From Petasospora fabianii (taxonomy: Eukaryota > Ascomycota > Saccharomycetes > Phaffomycetales > Wickerhamomycetaceae): DNA of 64,000 nt. Positions within the stretch are counted from its first letter, which is position 1. The number at the start of each line of letters is the position of its first letter. The position numbers and the translations under genes were made by a program. Positions 62,701-64,000 of the stretch are shown one piece after another. The notes under the pieces were generated by a model, which worked only from the letters and a program-made list of their open reading frames with translations, made no database searches and had not been told where the DNA came from. The stretch is taken from contig CP048716.1 in assembly GCA_022641835.1 (NCBI GenBank), positions 1,922,001-1,986,000 on the forward strand, read 5' to 3'.

Positions 62701-63228
62701 GGTATAAACCTCTTCAAAGTCTGTCATTGGTTGGTAATTAGTCACGCCTCGTTGCTGGAGATTGGCTGCCTCAGCACCAGGACGACCACTCGGGCCAAGG
62801 CTACTGGATGCATACGAACGCACCTTCATGCATTCTGCGGACGGAGTGGTCCAGATCTGTATGCAAACATCCGCAGTCCAACCACCACCACCAACACCAA
62901 CACCACCGCGATTTGTGCGACTGGTGCCTCTGCACAACCAGAGAGGCCCGCACCAAAAGTGAGCAGGCGAATCTTTTTATATATCCCACCCAGCTCTCAA
63001 ATCTTTCTTTCTACAACCACACACGAAAATCAAGCTCAATTGCCCTCCAACAACAACGACACACACATACATACAAATACCACTAGCCTCTCTTATACCA
63101 CCCTGTACCGTACTGTTTACCACTCATATACGCACTACTCACCAGACCATACCGACAGACAGCCCCTTGTTCCTCATACGCATTTGGAAAATTGGCCTCC
63201 CCCCTATCATAATACACACATTACCAAA
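59750..63228. other. Gene-sparse 3.5 kb region
   Basis: No gene supported on either strand. Noted: a TAAAGGGG/CCCCTTTA inverted repeat near 60533-60550, A-runs at about 62106-62154, a CAC/CCA-rich microsatellite at about 62880-62911, and a CA/CT-rich leader (63000-63228) before the Ser-rich gene. The plus frame is open from 62674 into that gene, but the part before 63229 has leader-like composition. Confidence 0.4.
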
Positions 63229-63915
63229 ATGACCAGGGAATCGTCGCTTGACTACTCCTGTGGGCTAGCCCTCACACATTCGAACAGCTCTTCTCTGAGA
63301 TCGTACACATCTTCGCTAGCTGAGTCTACCGCCACACAGAAGTCAGTTGCATCCAAGATCCGCTCCGCTTTGTCGAGGAAGCGCTCCAAATCTCTTGTCT
63401 CCGTCAGCAGCGTGGAATCGCAGCAAGTCCAGGCCCAGGCCTCTACCACAACACCGGTGACATCGAATACCACCACTAGCATTTCCTCTTTCAAGCAAAA
63501 GCTAACACGAAACAAATCTTCATCGTCATCCTCCGTATCTCCATCCTGCAGTGGCCAAACCGCCTCATCTGCTCGCCCAACATCTCTCATTACAACATCA
63601 GTATCGAGCTCCGTCTCTTCTACACGTGACAACTCCATATCTTCACTATCTGACTCCGATCTTGACTTTGTCACTGCTCCTGTGTCTCCACTTTGTCGTA
63701 TCGAGGAAGATAGTGCCGAAAAGACTGGAGTCTTCCCAGCAGAGCCAACTTCAACGCTACAAAGCATAAGATACAACACTCCAAAGAAACAAAACAACAA
63801 CTCTTTCCAAAAGGGAAGCATTGAGGTGTCAGATAAAGTGCTTGACGATATGGCTGACGACATCTTGGAACAAGTGGTTGGCAATAAGCAATCCATTATC
63901 CAATGGAGCATTTGA
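63229..63915 (+). CDS. Ser/Thr-rich protein, unknown function
   Basis: 228 residues, not recognised. The start at 63229 follows a long CA/CT-rich leader, and ACCAAAATGACC is a good yeast start context. The protein is low-complexity Ser/Thr-rich with a basic patch (SKIRSALSRKRSKSLVSVSS, about 43-62) offering RxxS kinase sites, another at SSFKQKLTRNKSSSSSS, then a more ordered acidic C-terminus (SDKVLDDMADDILEQVVGNK). This layout suits a phosphoregulated adaptor or inhibitor, but that is a guess. No signal peptide or membrane span. The gene ends 85 bases before the window edge. Confidence 0.65.
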   Translation: MTRESSLDYSCGLALTHSNSSSLRSYTSSLAESTATQKSVASKIRSALSRKRSKSLVSVSSVESQQVQAQASTTTPVTSNTTTSISSFKQKLTRNKSSSSSSVSPSCSGQTASSARPTSLITTSVSSSVSSTRDNSISSLSDSDLDFVTAPVSPLCRIEEDSAEKTGVFPAEPTSTLQSIRYNTPKKQNNNSFQKGSIEVSDKVLDDMADDILEQVVGNKQSIIQWSI

Positions 63916-64000
63916 TATGCTCATAAATTGTGAGTCCGGAACTCCAACAATGCATTCACTGATGAGTAACAAGCTGGTTTTGACTCATCAGCTCTACACT

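Noticed and set aside
62674-63228. N-terminal extension of the Ser-rich gene
   Set aside because: Composition is CA/CT-rich leader sequence; the ATG at 63229 has a better context and Ser-rich coding begins there.

Overview
The window is nuclear DNA from a budding yeast (Saccharomycotina). Nearly every protein gene has a recognisable S. cerevisiae counterpart. The introns are of the yeast type: 5' sites GTAAGT, GTATGT, GTGAGT, GTACGT or GTATGC, and branch points ending in CTAAC about 10-20 bases before a YAG. CTG encodes positions that are leucine in relatives (for example L in ELNRYPDPHQ of HIS5), so the standard code is likely. I could not place the genus. The spaced branch points and AGA-rich arginine usage argue against Yarrowia.

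Layout. 0.8-8.1 kb: HIS5, NUP159 and a mitochondrial porin, in the same order and orientation as YIL116W-YIL115C-YIL114C. 8.9-25.2 kb: an aldehyde dehydrogenase, END3, the bud-site glycoprotein AXL2, a double-hotdog mitochondrial acyl-CoA thioesterase, a mitoferrin carrier, a GOR1-like reductase and a small mitochondrial-type protein. 25.2-35.5 kb: a gene-sparse stretch with an RGS-domain gene, a CYS3/MetR-like bZIP regulator, an unrecognised 69-residue membrane protein with an intron, and the RNase P RNA gene RPR1. 35.5-46 kb: AIM23, a GPI-phospholipase-D-like gene, a TMEM184 (DUF300) membrane protein, a PDCD5 homologue, a copper amine oxidase, ABF2 and IRC21. 46.4-57.6 kb: UBP1, urea amidolyase DUR1,2 and a DHA1-type MFS transporter. 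57.6-64 kb: another gene-sparse stretch with a three-exon Cys-rich gene and a Ser-rich gene near the right edge.

Reading across introns changed several gene models. The porin start codon is split by an intron (A|TG). NUP159 and the GPI-PLD gene gain conserved or signal-peptide N-termini from 5' exons. A 51-base intron in the TMEM184 gene keeps the frame open and would be missed by ORF calling. Two small conserved-looking genes appear only after splicing. The GPI-PLD gene carries one in-frame TAA in the middle of its FG-GAP region.

How the genes relate. There is no operon or mobile island. Nitrogen salvage (amine oxidase, urea amidolyase, HIS5 with Gcn4-type sites), sulfur control (bZIP with a TCACGTG box upstream) and mitochondrial function (porin, mitoferrin, ABF2, AIM23, thioesterase) are represented by dispersed housekeeping genes. 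I saw no transposon, CRISPR array, rRNA or tRNA that I can support.
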